Part shown: piece by piece, positions 44,045 through 52,459 of the stretch
Layout: the number at the start of each line of letters is the position of its first letter
How positions within the stretch are numbered: the first letter of the stretch is position 1
Origin: Hyphococcus sp.
Lineage (GTDB): Bacteria; Pseudomonadota; Alphaproteobacteria; Caulobacterales; Parvularculaceae
Assembly: GCA_021776245.1 (NCBI GenBank)
Contig: JAJFGF010000014.1
Span: forward strand, 1-64,000
Length of the DNA: 64,000 nt
Reading direction: 5' to 3'
The notes under the pieces: generated by a model
What the model was told of the DNA's origin: nothing
Database searches by the model: none
What the model saw: only the letters and a program-made list of their open reading frames with translations
Translations under genes and position numbers: made by a program

Positions 44045-44494
44045 ATGTCCACGACAACGCGCACAGAACCGATCGTCAAGAAACTGGCGTTGAATGCGCC
44101 AGTTGGGAAAGCGTTCGATCATTTCACCAAAAATATTCATCTCTGGTGGCCGATGGCGACACATTCCCTGTCGCTGGAAGATGCAGCAACGATTGTCTTC
44201 GAAGCCGCGCCCGGCGGGCGCGTCTACGAGATCGAGAAGTCCGGAAAGAAACGCGAATGGGGCCGGGTCAGCGAATGCGAACCGCCGCGCCGATTGGTTT
44301 TTTCCTGGGTCCTGGAAGCGCCGGATAAGGAAACGGAAGTCGACGTTCAGTTTGACGATCAGGGTGGCGGCAAAACAATGCTGACGCTTACGCATCGCGG
44401 CTGGGACAAGCGCCCTGATGGCGAGGAATGGCGCGGCAAATATAATCAAGGCTGGGACGGCGTGCTGGCCGCCTATCAACAAGGGCTGGCGTAA
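44045..44494 (+). CDS. SRPBCC/AHSA1-domain protein
   Basis: A 149-residue START-like helix-grip protein. VKKLALNAPVGKAFDHFTKNIHLWWP, the central GGRVYEI and RRLVFSWVLEAP, and the C-terminal WRGKYNQGWDGVLAAYQQGL match the AHSA1-like group. It likely binds a hydrophobic ligand. A strong AAGGAGGAG ribosome-binding site precedes the ATG. It follows the ArsR-type gene in one operon. Confidence 0.88.
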   Translation: MSTTTRTEPIVKKLALNAPVGKAFDHFTKNIHLWWPMATHSLSLEDAATIVFEAAPGGRVYEIEKSGKKREWGRVSECEPPRRLVFSWVLEAPDKETEVDVQFDDQGGGKTMLTLTHRGWDKRPDGEEWRGKYNQGWDGVLAAYQQGLA

Positions 44495-44501
44495 CTGCGC
44501 A

Positions 44502-45329
44502 TCAATTCCCTTCGATCTCTCTGGTTTCACCGGGGTCGGTAAATAGATCGCCGCCAGCGCGTGCGCGCCATTGATCGCCATTGCCGCCTGCACGTTTTGG
44601 AACATGAACGCCGATCACATGATCCGCCGCGATAATGTCTTTCAGAATCATATCGCCGCGCTCAAGGCCAATGAACCAGTTCGGCGGGAAGGCGGCATGA
44701 GTCTTCCTAGCGTCAAAATGTGCTTGGTGGCGCGTAAAATCGGCGGGTTCCGGATCCGCATCGCCTAAATGCATGACCGTAACTTCGTCATCCAAGGTTA
44801 CGCGCCAGGCGAAATTTTGTATAGTTGGCCGGTTGCCCGCATGGGGTATTGCGACAACGTCGACGATCAGTGCGCCGACTTCAAAGCTTTTCGCCTCATC
44901 TTCCGGGTCAAGATCAAAACCATGAATGCGCACCATCAGCGGGTCATCTTTAGCGACGCCCGCCGCCGCAATTGCGTCATAGACTTGCTGTGATCCGTAA
45001 AGGTGGACGTTTTTATGGGCGCGCAAATAAGCGATAGCCGGCGCCGCAGTGAAATGATCCCCATGGACGTGGCTGACAAAGATTGCGTCGATCCTGTCGT
45101 AAGGGGCGGTCCCGGCCATCATCGCTGTGCTGATGTCGTCCGGCACAAGCGCATATTGACCATAGGAATTAGCGTAGAACGCATCGAACAGGATTTTTGT
45201 TTTGTCATGAACAATCATCACCCCTTCATTGCCGAGATAATGCGCGCGCGCTGGATCGTCATGGGCGGCGGCGCCTGCCGATAGATAAATGCCGGCTAAA
45301 ATAACGTGAATGAATAATCGCATGATCAT
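44502..45329 (-). CDS. Exported MBL-fold metallo-hydrolase (UlaG-like)
   Basis: A protein of about 275 residues. The N-terminus MIMRLFIHVILAGIYLSAGAAAHD is a signal peptide. The MBL domain has GNEGVMIVHDKTKILFDAFY, the metal motif SVHGDH-like SHVHGDHFTA, and late MHLGDADPEP and VHVPKRAGG segments. The start at 45329 follows GAGGAGACA; an ATG six bases downstream is equally possible. It is 31 bases downstream of the nadQ-like gene. The substrate is unknown. Confidence 0.83.
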   Translation of the reverse strand: MIMRLFIHVILAGIYLSAGAAAHDDPARAHYLGNEGVMIVHDKTKILFDAFYANSYGQYALVPDDISTAMMAGTAPYDRIDAIFVSHVHGDHFTAAPAIAYLRAHKNVHLYGSQQVYDAIAAAGVAKDDPLMVRIHGFDLDPEDEAKSFEVGALIVDVVAIPHAGNRPTIQNFAWRVTLDDEVTVMHLGDADPEPADFTRHQAHFDARKTHAAFPPNWFIGLERGDMILKDIIAADHVIGVHVPKRAGGNGDQWRARAGGDLFTDPGETREIEGN

Positions 45330-45360
45330 TGTCTCCTCATCAGAAACTACCGGGCGCACG

Positions 45361-46374
45361 CTAATCGTCAATGCGCCGCATGCGCGGTATGGTGAGGCCT
45401 GCAGCCGCGCGGTCGCGCAATCCTTCGCGATCAACGCGAAAAAGCGCGGCGGGGCGACCGCCTGCGTCCTGGCTGGTTCCGCCAGTCGGTGTGACAAAGC
45501 CCGATTTTTCGACGCTGCGGCGGAAGTTCTGCTTGTGAAATTCAAACCCGACAATGGCTTCCACCGTGCGCTGCAGCGCCAACAGCGTGAATTGCGGCGG
45601 CGTCATTTCAAAAATGACCGGCCGGTATTTGAGCTTTCCACGTAAGCGGCCAATGGCTGTCGCCAGCATGCGCCGATGGTCGGAAATCATCGGCGCGCCG
45701 GTTTCATTGCCTTGAGGTTTTGTTCCCATCGGCGGGTCGAGCTGTGCGCCCTTGCGGTCGCGCCAGGCTTCGATCACAAGCCCGGCCTCATACATCAGTT
45801 CATAGCGGTCAAGGGTGCGCTCTTCTTCCCAGGCGAGCCCTTCAAGTCCAAAGGCGATATTGGCGCGCCGCCGGCGCGCTGTTTTCTGCTTGTCACTGGC
45901 GCCGCTAACCCAGTCTTCCAGGGCTGGAATAATGCGCTCACGCAGGAGTTTTGGTTCTCCGCCGCGCCAGTCTTCCCAGGGAAAGAATGAATACCATTCG
46001 CGCCACACCGCTTCTTCGGCAAGAACAGCTGCGGCTTCCTGCGCCAAAGCGAGATAGCCAACCGATAAAATACGGTCGCTGGCCCCGCCGCTGGCGAGCG
46101 CAGCGACCGGGGCTTCGCGGCCTTTGTCGCCGAACGTATAAAGCTGCTCCACATAGCCTAGTGAGACATTGGTTTGCCGCTCCACCCATTCGCGTACGCC
46201 GATTTCAAAAGTGCGGTGTCGTTCTGGGTCGAATGGCCCATAGGGCAGGCCAAGATCACCTTCGCCGGTGCGCACGCACAGGGCTTTAGGGCGTTCGTCG
46301 TCAACCACCGCGAGCACCGCGTTAAGGGCGACAGCGACATTGGTGGCGATGGAGCGGGTGCGCGGGTTCTTCAT
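45361..46374 (-). CDS. nadQ: NadQ-type regulator of NAD biosynthesis (COG4111, NrtR-like)
   Basis: A 337-residue protein. The N-terminal half (VALNAVLAVVDDERPKALCVRTGEGDLGLPYGPFDPERHRTFEIGVREWVERQTNVSLGYVEQLYTFGDKGRE) is Nudix-related but lacks an intact Nudix box. The C-terminal part (PPQFTLLALQRTVEAIVGFEFHKQNFRRSVEKSGFV) is a winged helix as in NrtR regulators. In alphaproteobacteria such proteins are predicted to repress nadABC. It lies 2 kb from nadA and is oriented with a phosphatase gene upstream. The symbol is given by family and context. Confidence 0.78.
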   Translation of the reverse strand: MKNPRTRSIATNVAVALNAVLAVVDDERPKALCVRTGEGDLGLPYGPFDPERHRTFEIGVREWVERQTNVSLGYVEQLYTFGDKGREAPVAALASGGASDRILSVGYLALAQEAAAVLAEEAVWREWYSFFPWEDWRGGEPKLLRERIIPALEDWVSGASDKQKTARRRRANIAFGLEGLAWEEERTLDRYELMYEAGLVIEAWRDRKGAQLDPPMGTKPQGNETGAPMISDHRRMLATAIGRLRGKLKYRPVIFEMTPPQFTLLALQRTVEAIVGFEFHKQNFRRSVEKSGFVTPTGGTSQDAGGRPAALFRVDREGLRDRAAAGLTIPRMRRIDD

Positions 46375-46394
46375 CGCGCAATTCTATGGGCGAT

Positions 46395-46910
46395 TTATGC
46401 CGCGATGGGCAAGGTCACAATCGGCGCCCCGACCGTCGGGCAGCATGGGCAAAGGTCAAGGACCGCCCCGACCATGCGATCATCGCGGCCCAGAAGGGCG
46501 TCGGCTTCGGAGATCAGCAATAGATTCGGGTCGGCGTGAGGCGCAGCTTTCCGGAGACGCTCAGCGAGCTCTTTTTCGCAGCAATTATCTTCGATCGTGC
46601 AAAGGAGGATATAAGCCGCCGCCATCGAGCGGGCGACGCCGAGATGACAATGAATAAGGATCGGCGCTTTTGGATCGTCGCCCTTTGCCCAGCGCCGGGC
46701 AAGATCGACCAGCTTGCTGCAACGCGAAACGTCGCCATCGACGTTTTCTCCACGGCTGCAATTTTCGATCAATCGGATGTGATTTTCCGGCGGCAGCGTA
46801 TCAAAAACAGGCGGCGTCGGCTCATCCTTATCAAGGATAGAGACAACATGAGATGGCCCATACTTCCGAAAGGCTTCTTCGGAATGACCGAGGGAACTTA
46901 CGATAATCAT
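46395..46910 (-). CDS. Tyrosine-phosphatase-fold protein (COG5350-like)
   Basis: A protein of about 171 residues. The phosphatase loop is in LIHCHLGVARSMAAAYIL (CX5R with Cys and Arg), and the N-terminal SILDKDEPTPPV supplies the general-acid region seen in alphaproteobacterial dual-specificity-like phosphatases. The ATG at 46910 was chosen; a GTG at 46916 is also in frame and no clear ribosome-binding site decides. It is 20 bases upstream of the nadQ-like gene, so probably co-transcribed. Confidence 0.82.
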   Translation of the reverse strand: MIIVSSLGHSEEAFRKYGPSHVVSILDKDEPTPPVFDTLPPENHIRLIENCSRGENVDGDVSRCSKLVDLARRWAKGDDPKAPILIHCHLGVARSMAAAYILLCTIEDNCCEKELAERLRKAAPHADPNLLLISEADALLGRDDRMVGAVLDLCPCCPTVGAPIVTLPIAA

Positions 46911-47077
46911 CGTCACGCTAACATATTGGCTCCGGCATCAGGGGTGATCGGCCGGGCATCATAATACGACCATTGTTGAATCCCAAATAAGCCTCGTAAG
47001 CATTGATTGGAACGGTGTTCGCTATCACACACGCTTGATATCGCGCCGATGTTATCATGGTGCGCGGGGGAAAATTG

Positions 47078-47698
47078 TTAACAGCTGGACGCGCTCATGA
47101 GATTGTGAAATCGTTTGAGATAGGCGCTTTGCGCCTGGCCGGCGGTCGCTGTCTTTAGCTCAATTGGTGTGATGCCGTGCGGGCTCCCAAAAATTTTCCG
47201 CGCCTCGACAATATCAAATCCGGCCAATTGGGTCGCTTCGAAGAAAGCGCTGGCGCGATCGGCGCGTTTGATCAGTTTTTCGATTGTATCGGGCAAATCC
47301 GCCGGCAAACCGAATCGCAGATGGATTGCCTGCTGCAGGCGATGTTCGATCACTTTGTAGTGCCCGCCGAGCTGCGCTTTGAATGGCGAGATCATATCGC
47401 CAATAACAAATTCCGGCGCGTCATGAAGAAGCGCGGCGAGCCGCCATTTTACCGGCCAGCCGGGTTTCAAGACAGCGCAGAAATCCTCGACGATCAGCGA
47501 GTGCTGCGCGACATTGAATGGCAACGGTCCGATCGTCTGTCCGTTCCAGCGGGCAACGCGGGCAAGGCCATGGGCAATGTCGTCAATTTCGATATCGACC
47601 GGCGAAGGATCGAGGAGATCAAGGCGCCGCCCCGACAACATGCGTTGCCAGGCCCGGGGAGGGGCGTTTTTGCCGGAATTCGCTTTCTTCCCCGTCAT
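47078..47698 (-). CDS. HD-domain hydrolase (YfbR-like 5'-nucleotidase type)
   Basis: A protein of about 206 residues. The first His lies in FNVAQHSLIVED, the HD pair in LAALLHDAPEFVIGD, and a downstream D in IKRADRASAF, giving the HD phosphohydrolase metal site. Close relatives are described as YfbR-like or HD-superfamily hydrolases on nucleotides. The ATG at 47698 was chosen because the frame upstream runs into a repeated palindrome (47731-47781) that does not look coding. Confidence 0.85.
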   Translation of the reverse strand: MTGKKANSGKNAPPRAWQRMLSGRRLDLLDPSPVDIEIDDIAHGLARVARWNGQTIGPLPFNVAQHSLIVEDFCAVLKPGWPVKWRLAALLHDAPEFVIGDMISPFKAQLGGHYKVIEHRLQQAIHLRFGLPADLPDTIEKLIKRADRASAFFEATQLAGFDIVEARKIFGSPHGITPIELKTATAGQAQSAYLKRFHNLMSASSC

Positions 47699-47730
47699 CG
47701 CCAATCCTGCCCGTTTGCGAGGCGTTCGCA

Positions 47731-47781
47731 TAGCGCATTTCCGGAAAAGTGCAACGCGGTTTTCCGGAAAGAAATGCGCTA
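47731..47781. repeat. Inverted repeat of the REP type
   Basis: An 18-base left arm (47731-47748, beginning TAGCGCATTTCCGGAAAA) is complemented imperfectly by 47760-47781, which reads TTTTCCGGAAAG followed by AAATGCGCTA. This AGCGCAT...ATGCGCT architecture with CCGG blocks recalls palindromes dispersed in rhizobial genomes. It lies upstream of the HD-hydrolase gene. Confidence 0.7.
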
Positions 47782-47801
47782 AAAATAATTTTTGGGCGTT
47801 T

Positions 47802-47875
47802 CCCGCGCGCGAAGGCGCGCTAACCAAAATCTTGACCGCTTTCGCGGTCGGAAACTATAAACCGGGAACCACTTT
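47802..47875. repeat. Dispersed multi-hairpin repeat, copy A
   Basis: The copy starts CCCGCGCGCGAAGGCGCGCT, continues with AATCTTGACCGC and TTCGCGGTCGG, and ends with an AACCGGGAACCA stretch flanked by ATAAA/TTTAT arms. The first 20 bases are identical to copy B at 59827, and three successive hairpins are kept. It does not code. Confidence 0.8.
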
Positions 47876-48084
47876 ATCTCGGAAACACCCGGGCAGAGCG
47901 ATAAGCCGCCCGCAAGCAAGCGATGAACCGTTTGCCCATTCGACGAATTGCGGTTTTTTTGCGCCGGAGCGGCTTGAGATTGCCCCCCGGCGCGCCCAAT
48001 ATTGTTAACAGTAAAGAGTTCAATCAACGAACCGGAAACGAAGAGAAAAGGCGAGCGGCGCGATCGCTCGAAGGGGTACCTGAA

Positions 48085-48462
48085 ATGGCGACCACTGACT
48101 ATGGCTCTGAACGAACACGCGGCGGCGGCGCCGCCTGGCTCTATGTACCAATCATTTTGATTCTGTTTTTAGGCGGCGCCATGTCCGTCGGCGCTTATGC
48201 TTACAATGACGTCGATCTTACGGTCATGGAATCGCTGGCGGCGGGCTTTGGCGGCCTCGCGGCGTTAATTGTCGGCCTCTTTGCGGCGGCGATCGGCATT
48301 ATTGTCGGCCTCATCGGCGCACTCATCGGGCTTGTCGCTGCAGGCGGCGCCGTTGCAATGACGCTGTTTATTGTCGGGTCGCCGATCCTGGCGATTATCC
48401 TGATCGTGATGTTGATGCGGCGTCCAAAATCTGATTGCCCTGACCCGGCAGCGCACGAATAA
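48085..48462 (+). CDS. Hypothetical membrane protein
   Basis: A protein of about 125 residues with three or four glycine/alanine-rich membrane helices (LYVPIILILFLGGAMSVGAYAY, GGLAALIVGLFAAAIGIIVGLIGALIGLVAAGGAVAM, LFIVGSPILAIILIVMLM) and a short polar C-terminus. No family is recognised. The ATG at 48085 follows AAGGGGTACCTGAA; upstream in-frame starts lie in repeat DNA. A terminator follows at 48493. Confidence 0.7.
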   Translation: MATTDYGSERTRGGGAAWLYVPIILILFLGGAMSVGAYAYNDVDLTVMESLAAGFGGLAALIVGLFAAAIGIIVGLIGALIGLVAAGGAVAMTLFIVGSPILAIILIVMLMRRPKSDCPDPAAHE

Positions 48463-48492
48463 CAAGACGGGGAAACACCCGAGAGACTAAAG

Positions 48493-48522
48493 CCGCCCTT
48501 ATGGCATTAAGGGCGGTTTTTT
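48493..48522 (+). terminator. Terminator between the small membrane protein and FkbM genes
   Basis: CCGCCCTTA (48493-48501) pairs with TAAGGGCGG (48508-48516) around a six-base loop, followed by six T residues. It ends the plus-strand gene; the convergent fkbM-type gene ends 14 bases beyond. Confidence 0.9.
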
Positions 48523-48535
48523 CGTAAGCGATGTT

Positions 48536-49246
48536 TTAAGGTTGCGCCTCAAATAATAAATCGCAAACTCTGATCAGCCCGTTTTTGTCGACCGGCGCCG
48601 CCAACATATTTTTCATCTTAAATCCGCGTTCCCGCATCTCGTTGATCAGTTCCGGGAATTTGTAAGAATCTTCGAACCGTTTCATCACGCTTGCTTCGGC
48701 AATGACATAAGTAAATTTATTGAGGACATTATCCGCGCCTTTGAGGACTTCCATTTCAAAGCCCTCCGTATCGATTTTCAAAATCGATCCCGCTGGAATT
48801 TCCACATCCGATAAAATATTGTCCAATCTATCGACGTCGATCGTCACGATAGATTTTTCCTGTGGCATTTTGGTCAGCGCCGAACGCTCCAGCATGCTTG
48901 AACGCAATGGGTCGGCCTTTTCCACGGTGATCTCCGCCGCGCCTTTGGCGGCGCCGGCGGCGCATTTGATCAGCCGGGCGTTTCTTTTGGTGAGAATTTT
49001 CTGTTCGATATGCGCGTGGAAAACCGGCAGGGGCTCGATCAATAAAAGCTCGGCGTCTTTGAACATGGCATAGAGGACTGGTGTTCCATAGGCGACGCCC
49101 ACATCGACAATCAGCGGCGGCGGCGGAATATTCTTTAACGCGGCCCATTCAGGATAGGCGGTTCGGACTTTCAGACCAAAGATGTTGAGGGAGCCGATTG
49201 AGGAAAGTCTCAAGGCGCGGGTCCTTTTCAGGCATGGCAGGTTCAA
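48536..49246 (-). CDS. FkbM-family methyltransferase
   Basis: An AdoMet methyltransferase of about 236 residues. LIVDVGVAYGTPVLYAMFKDAELLLIEPLP is the Rossmann AdoMet motif, and the FkbM core VTIDVDRLDNILSDVEIPAGSILKIDTEGFEMEVLKGA is intact. FkbM enzymes methylate hydroxyls of sugars, lipids or antibiotics. The start is a TTG at 49246 with no ribosome-binding site; no ATG occurs before the AdoMet motif, so the true start is uncertain. Confidence 0.85.
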   Translation of the reverse strand: MNLPCLKRTRALRLSSIGSLNIFGLKVRTAYPEWAALKNIPPPPLIVDVGVAYGTPVLYAMFKDAELLLIEPLPVFHAHIEQKILTKRNARLIKCAAGAAKGAAEITVEKADPLRSSMLERSALTKMPQEKSIVTIDVDRLDNILSDVEIPAGSILKIDTEGFEMEVLKGADNVLNKFTYVIAEASVMKRFEDSYKFPELINEMRERGFKMKNMLAAPVDKNGLIRVCDLLFEAQP

Positions 49247-49279
49247 AAGACGGTCGGCCGATAAATCATATACCGCGTC

Positions 49280-51283
49280 TTATTCGCCTTTTTCGTCGTC
49301 TTTTTTTGGCTTTTGGCCAAAAATACTGTCGAGGAGACCAAGCGCAGTTTCTTCGGGGGTCGGTTCTTCTTGCGGTTCGGCATTGTCGCCCGCAGGCGCT
49401 TCTTCTTCCGCCACATTGCCGCCCGATACGCCTTTCAACACATCGCGTATTGTCTTCTGCGCGCCGCCGAGCACCAGCGCTTCCGCATCGATGCCGATGG
49501 TTGGCTTTGAAAACGTGCCGCCTATGCGCAATGGAATAGAGATGGAGCGCGCGCCTGATCCGTCGATTGTGTCCGCGGCGCGGGGGCTGAGTCGGAGATC
49601 TATGGTCTGTAAGGGGAGATTTACATTACCCTTGCCGGTCATGGTGAGATAGGGACCGGTCAACGTAATCGTTGGCGCATTAACAAGGCCGTCGGTAATT
49701 TTGAAATCTGACAGAAACTCAGAAAAATCGGTTTGTTGTGATGGTCCGCGCGCCTCACTTACGGCGCGCTGCAACGCGGCGGGATTGAATCCTTGCTGAA
49801 GCGATGCGACGGCGCGCGCGATCTTTGCAATATTGACGCCTTTCAACGCCCCATTGGCGATATCAAAGCCGCCGGCACCGTCCATCGATGACATGATCGC
49901 CGCCTGGCTGGCGCCGGTTGCGGTGAAGTTGAACTTAAAGCCGCCAAGCCCCAGGAGATTGTCGTGTTTTAAGAGATCAAGCGATAAGGGTTGCGCCTGC
50001 ACCGCGCCCATATCGAAGTTGCCCGAAAAAGACGGCTTTGCGCCGCGCGCGTTAACGACCAGCTGCCCCGATCCCTGACCGCCATACATTGCAAGTTCTG
50101 GAATGTCGGCAGTGAGCCGGCCATTGACCACAGTAATCTTGAGGCGGCTTTGGCCCATTGCGAGGTCATTGAGAAATATCGCATCCGTAGAAATGTCGAA
50201 ATCCGCGTCTACATTACGCAAGCTTGAAAAATTGATCGACGCTTCGGACCAGGCGGGAAAGCCTTGAGCATTTTCCGATGGCGGCGGCAGATACCGGCGC
50301 AGGTCCAGTTGTTCAGTAGACAGGACGCCGCCGGCTTTTGGGCGCGCGCCGCTCCAGTCGAACCGTAAGGCGCCGTGCGCGTCGATATCGTCAAAGGTGA
50401 TATCGCTGTTCGAAAGGCGCAGTGAATTCGCGCCGCCATCGACCGTACCCGCAAGTTTTAGCCGGTCAAATCCAGGCGCATCGGCGACATCAAGACCAAG
50501 CAGTGCGCCGAAGGCCGGCAAGTCCGGCGCGTTGAGGCGCACCGGTCCTGCATAGCCCAGTGTCTCGCCGGTATCGATAGTCAGGTCGGCGCCGAGGACC
50601 GCGTCATCAACCTTTAGATCGACCTTCAGATTGCCCGGTTCCCTGCGCATTAAATTGGACAGGCTGGTGAGAACAATATCGACCTCCGATGGGGCGCCCT
50701 GAAATAACATTGTGCCGCTCGCTTCCAGGGGTTCGGCAAGGCTATTGAGCGTGACAGTCAAATTCATCGCTTCGGCAGCGTAAGTTTTTCCTGCGGCTTC
50801 ATCGCTGAAGCGCGCTTTTCCATCAATGATGCGCAAATCGCCGAAGCGAATGTCCCGTGTTGCGCTTTCGTCAGTCGCCTCGCCGGGTTCATCGGTTGCT
50901 GCGAGGTTCCAATTGACGCTGCCGTCGCGTCCGCGCGCCAGAATAATATCAGGCTCCGTCAGAATGAAACGATCGACCTCTACAGCGCCTGACAAAAGGC
51001 TGAACAGTTTGACGCCAATATCGGCCTCGCCAACCCGCGCCAGATAAGCGCCGTCAAAACCATCCGCATTCGCAATTTCGAGGTCTTCGACGTGAAACGC
51101 CGTATGCGGTACAATTCGAAACGATAAATTATCGCCAATTGTCACCTCGCGCCCCATGGCGTTTGAAGCTGCAAGCTCAATGCGGCCCTTATAGGCGGCG
51201 ACGGGAATAACCCCTGGAGCAAAGACAAGAACGGCGAATGCAACGGCGATGAGGGCGACGAGGAAGAAAAGGATACGGCTCAT
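49280..51283 (-). CDS. AsmA-family protein
   Basis: A 667-residue protein with an N-terminal membrane anchor (ILFFLVALIAVAFAVLVFAPGVIPV), the AsmA opening YKGRIELAASNAMGREVTIGDNLSFRIVPHTAFHVEDLEIANADGF, a long beta-rich periplasmic part, and the C-terminal AsmA_2-like segment (GGFDIANGALKGVNIAKIARAVASLQQGFN...TISLTGPYLTMTGKGNVNLPLQTIDLRLSPR). AsmA proteins are linked to phospholipid transport to the outer membrane. The tail after about 610 is acidic and low-complexity. Confidence 0.92.
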   Translation of the reverse strand: MSRILFFLVALIAVAFAVLVFAPGVIPVAAYKGRIELAASNAMGREVTIGDNLSFRIVPHTAFHVEDLEIANADGFDGAYLARVGEADIGVKLFSLLSGAVEVDRFILTEPDIILARGRDGSVNWNLAATDEPGEATDESATRDIRFGDLRIIDGKARFSDEAAGKTYAAEAMNLTVTLNSLAEPLEASGTMLFQGAPSEVDIVLTSLSNLMRREPGNLKVDLKVDDAVLGADLTIDTGETLGYAGPVRLNAPDLPAFGALLGLDVADAPGFDRLKLAGTVDGGANSLRLSNSDITFDDIDAHGALRFDWSGARPKAGGVLSTEQLDLRRYLPPPSENAQGFPAWSEASINFSSLRNVDADFDISTDAIFLNDLAMGQSRLKITVVNGRLTADIPELAMYGGQGSGQLVVNARGAKPSFSGNFDMGAVQAQPLSLDLLKHDNLLGLGGFKFNFTATGASQAAIMSSMDGAGGFDIANGALKGVNIAKIARAVASLQQGFNPAALQRAVSEARGPSQQTDFSEFLSDFKITDGLVNAPTITLTGPYLTMTGKGNVNLPLQTIDLRLSPRAADTIDGSGARSISIPLRIGGTFSKPTIGIDAEALVLGGAQKTIRDVLKGVSGGNVAEEEAPAGDNAEPQEEPTPEETALGLLDSIFGQKPKKDDEKGE

Positions 51284-51422
51284 GAGAAGTTTCTTGCACT
51301 CCAGGTTTTGAACAGCTGATCGCCGTAGTGGCGGCGGGGCATGATGATCGGGCGGAATCGCGACAGCGGCATGTTTACCTGAGAATCATACTCGCGCCCA
51401 TGGGGCGCTCATATGTCGGCGG

Positions 51423-51446
51423 CAAGGGGATAATCTCGGCCAGGCC
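51423..51446 (+). repeat. Left copy of the 24-bp direct repeat bounding the IS1595 element
   Basis: Identical over 24 bases to 53883-53906; the shared core is AAGGGGATAATCTCGGCC. On this side the last bases run into a second, inverted copy of the CGAGATT motif, so the junction is palindromic. It looks like the terminus of a right end sitting next to the left end. Confidence 0.85.
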
Positions 51447-51664
51447 CGAGATTGTGCCATCAGAGCAAGTAGTTTAACGCATTGATATTAAACAACAAAT
51501 AACCATCGCCGGATGTGTATCAACCGGCATTGTTGCCAGAAAGACTCATAAGGAAATCTTTATATGAGTGCGCTGATAGGAACGCTTGCTCCTATCGATA
51601 TGCCCGGGCAATGATGGTGGGGATAAAAAGGCGGGCAACACCGCCAAGTCACTCGCTAACCCGA

Positions 51665-51775
51665 CTAGAAGTTAAACGAGTATTGCTTCGGCCAACGTCG
51701 CGTGTGGGCACAAACGTGCTCCACGCGACCGAGCCGAAAGCGGATGTAAGCGCGAACAAATACAGGTCGCAACAT
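51665..51775 (-). CDS. Possible 36-residue ORF in the IS1595 element
   Basis: A minus-strand ATG at 51775 lies six bases after an AGGAGG ribosome-binding site and reads MLRPVFVRAYIRFRLGRVEH..., ending in WPKQYSFNF. It is very basic. The strong ribosome-binding site is the main support. A second ATG at 51780 in another frame is too close to the same site. It could be chance. Confidence 0.35.
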   Translation of the reverse strand: MLRPVFVRAYIRFRLGRVEHVCAHTRRWPKQYSFNF

Positions 51776-52083
51776 AACATCCCTCCTTTCTGCATGCGGA
51801 AAAGAGCCCGCGCTCCGGTACGCCCCATGCGCCCGTGGCCGCGTACAGGCTGGGGCATGGCTGGAGTTGCAAAAAGGGCGGTGTCGCCCGGATCGACTCA
51901 AAATCTGGTCCGGCCTGAGAGTCAAGCGGAATTAGGTAATTCGGCTAAAACGGGGGAAAATAAAAGCAAGCTCAATCATTTTGAAGTCAATAGAGGCAAC
52001 CAACTTGACCGTTTCAACCACTAAACTGTTATTCTCCCGAATCGGGGCCTATGGTCCATGTATTCAACAAAGGAGAAGCATTG

Positions 52084-52389
52084 ATGGTCAACGACCTTCA
52101 GGAGCCAGCGGAGGTAAAGGTCTCAGACGAAGAGGCGAAAGCCATTGCCGACTTCCCAGCGACGTTTTGCAACAAGGTATACATTTCGAGCGACGGCATA
52201 ATGTTTCGAATGACTTTCGCGGATACGGGCGGAGACAATGTCGGTTCGCCACGAGTGCGCGCGGCTGTGGCGCTGTCCGCATTCGATGCGCAGAGGTTCT
52301 ACAATTTGCTTGGGTTAAAACTCGAGCGAGTCAGGATAGAAAAAGTAGAAGAGGGCCCTCCGCCGCAGAGCGGGGACGAAAATACTTAG
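52084..52389 (+). CDS. Passenger gene 1: small soluble protein of unknown function
   Basis: A 101-residue protein. The core FPATFCNKVYISSDGIMFRMTFADTGGDNVGSPRVRAAVALSAFDAQRFYNLLGLKLERV is reminiscent of DUF3467-type domains, but this is only pattern resemblance. AGGAG precedes the ATG at 52084. The stop overlaps the frame of the next gene, suggesting coupling. It lies inside the IS1595-bounded segment. Confidence 0.65.
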   Translation: MVNDLQEPAEVKVSDEEAKAIADFPATFCNKVYISSDGIMFRMTFADTGGDNVGSPRVRAAVALSAFDAQRFYNLLGLKLERVRIEKVEEGPPPQSGDENT

Positions 52390-52459
52390 TACATTTGACA
52401 CAGTCAAAGCGGCCATCTCTGCAACAACAAATGAACAGCAGGATGGCAGCGCGCTTGGC

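Larger units (their letters stand above)
47699..48084. other. Repeat-rich intergenic region between the HD hydrolase and a small membrane protein
   Basis: These 386 bases hold divergent promoters for the two flanking genes, the inverted repeat at 47731-47781 and one copy of the multi-hairpin dispersed repeat at 47802-47875. From 47880 to 48084 nothing coding is convincing; a frame on the plus strand is open there but has no ribosome-binding site at its upstream starts. Confidence 0.6.

Noticed and set aside
51515-52024. 169-codon plus-strand frame in the left part of the IS1595 element
   Set aside because: No ribosome-binding site, unnatural composition and no hydrophobic or domain pattern; the minus-strand tiny ORF has better support.
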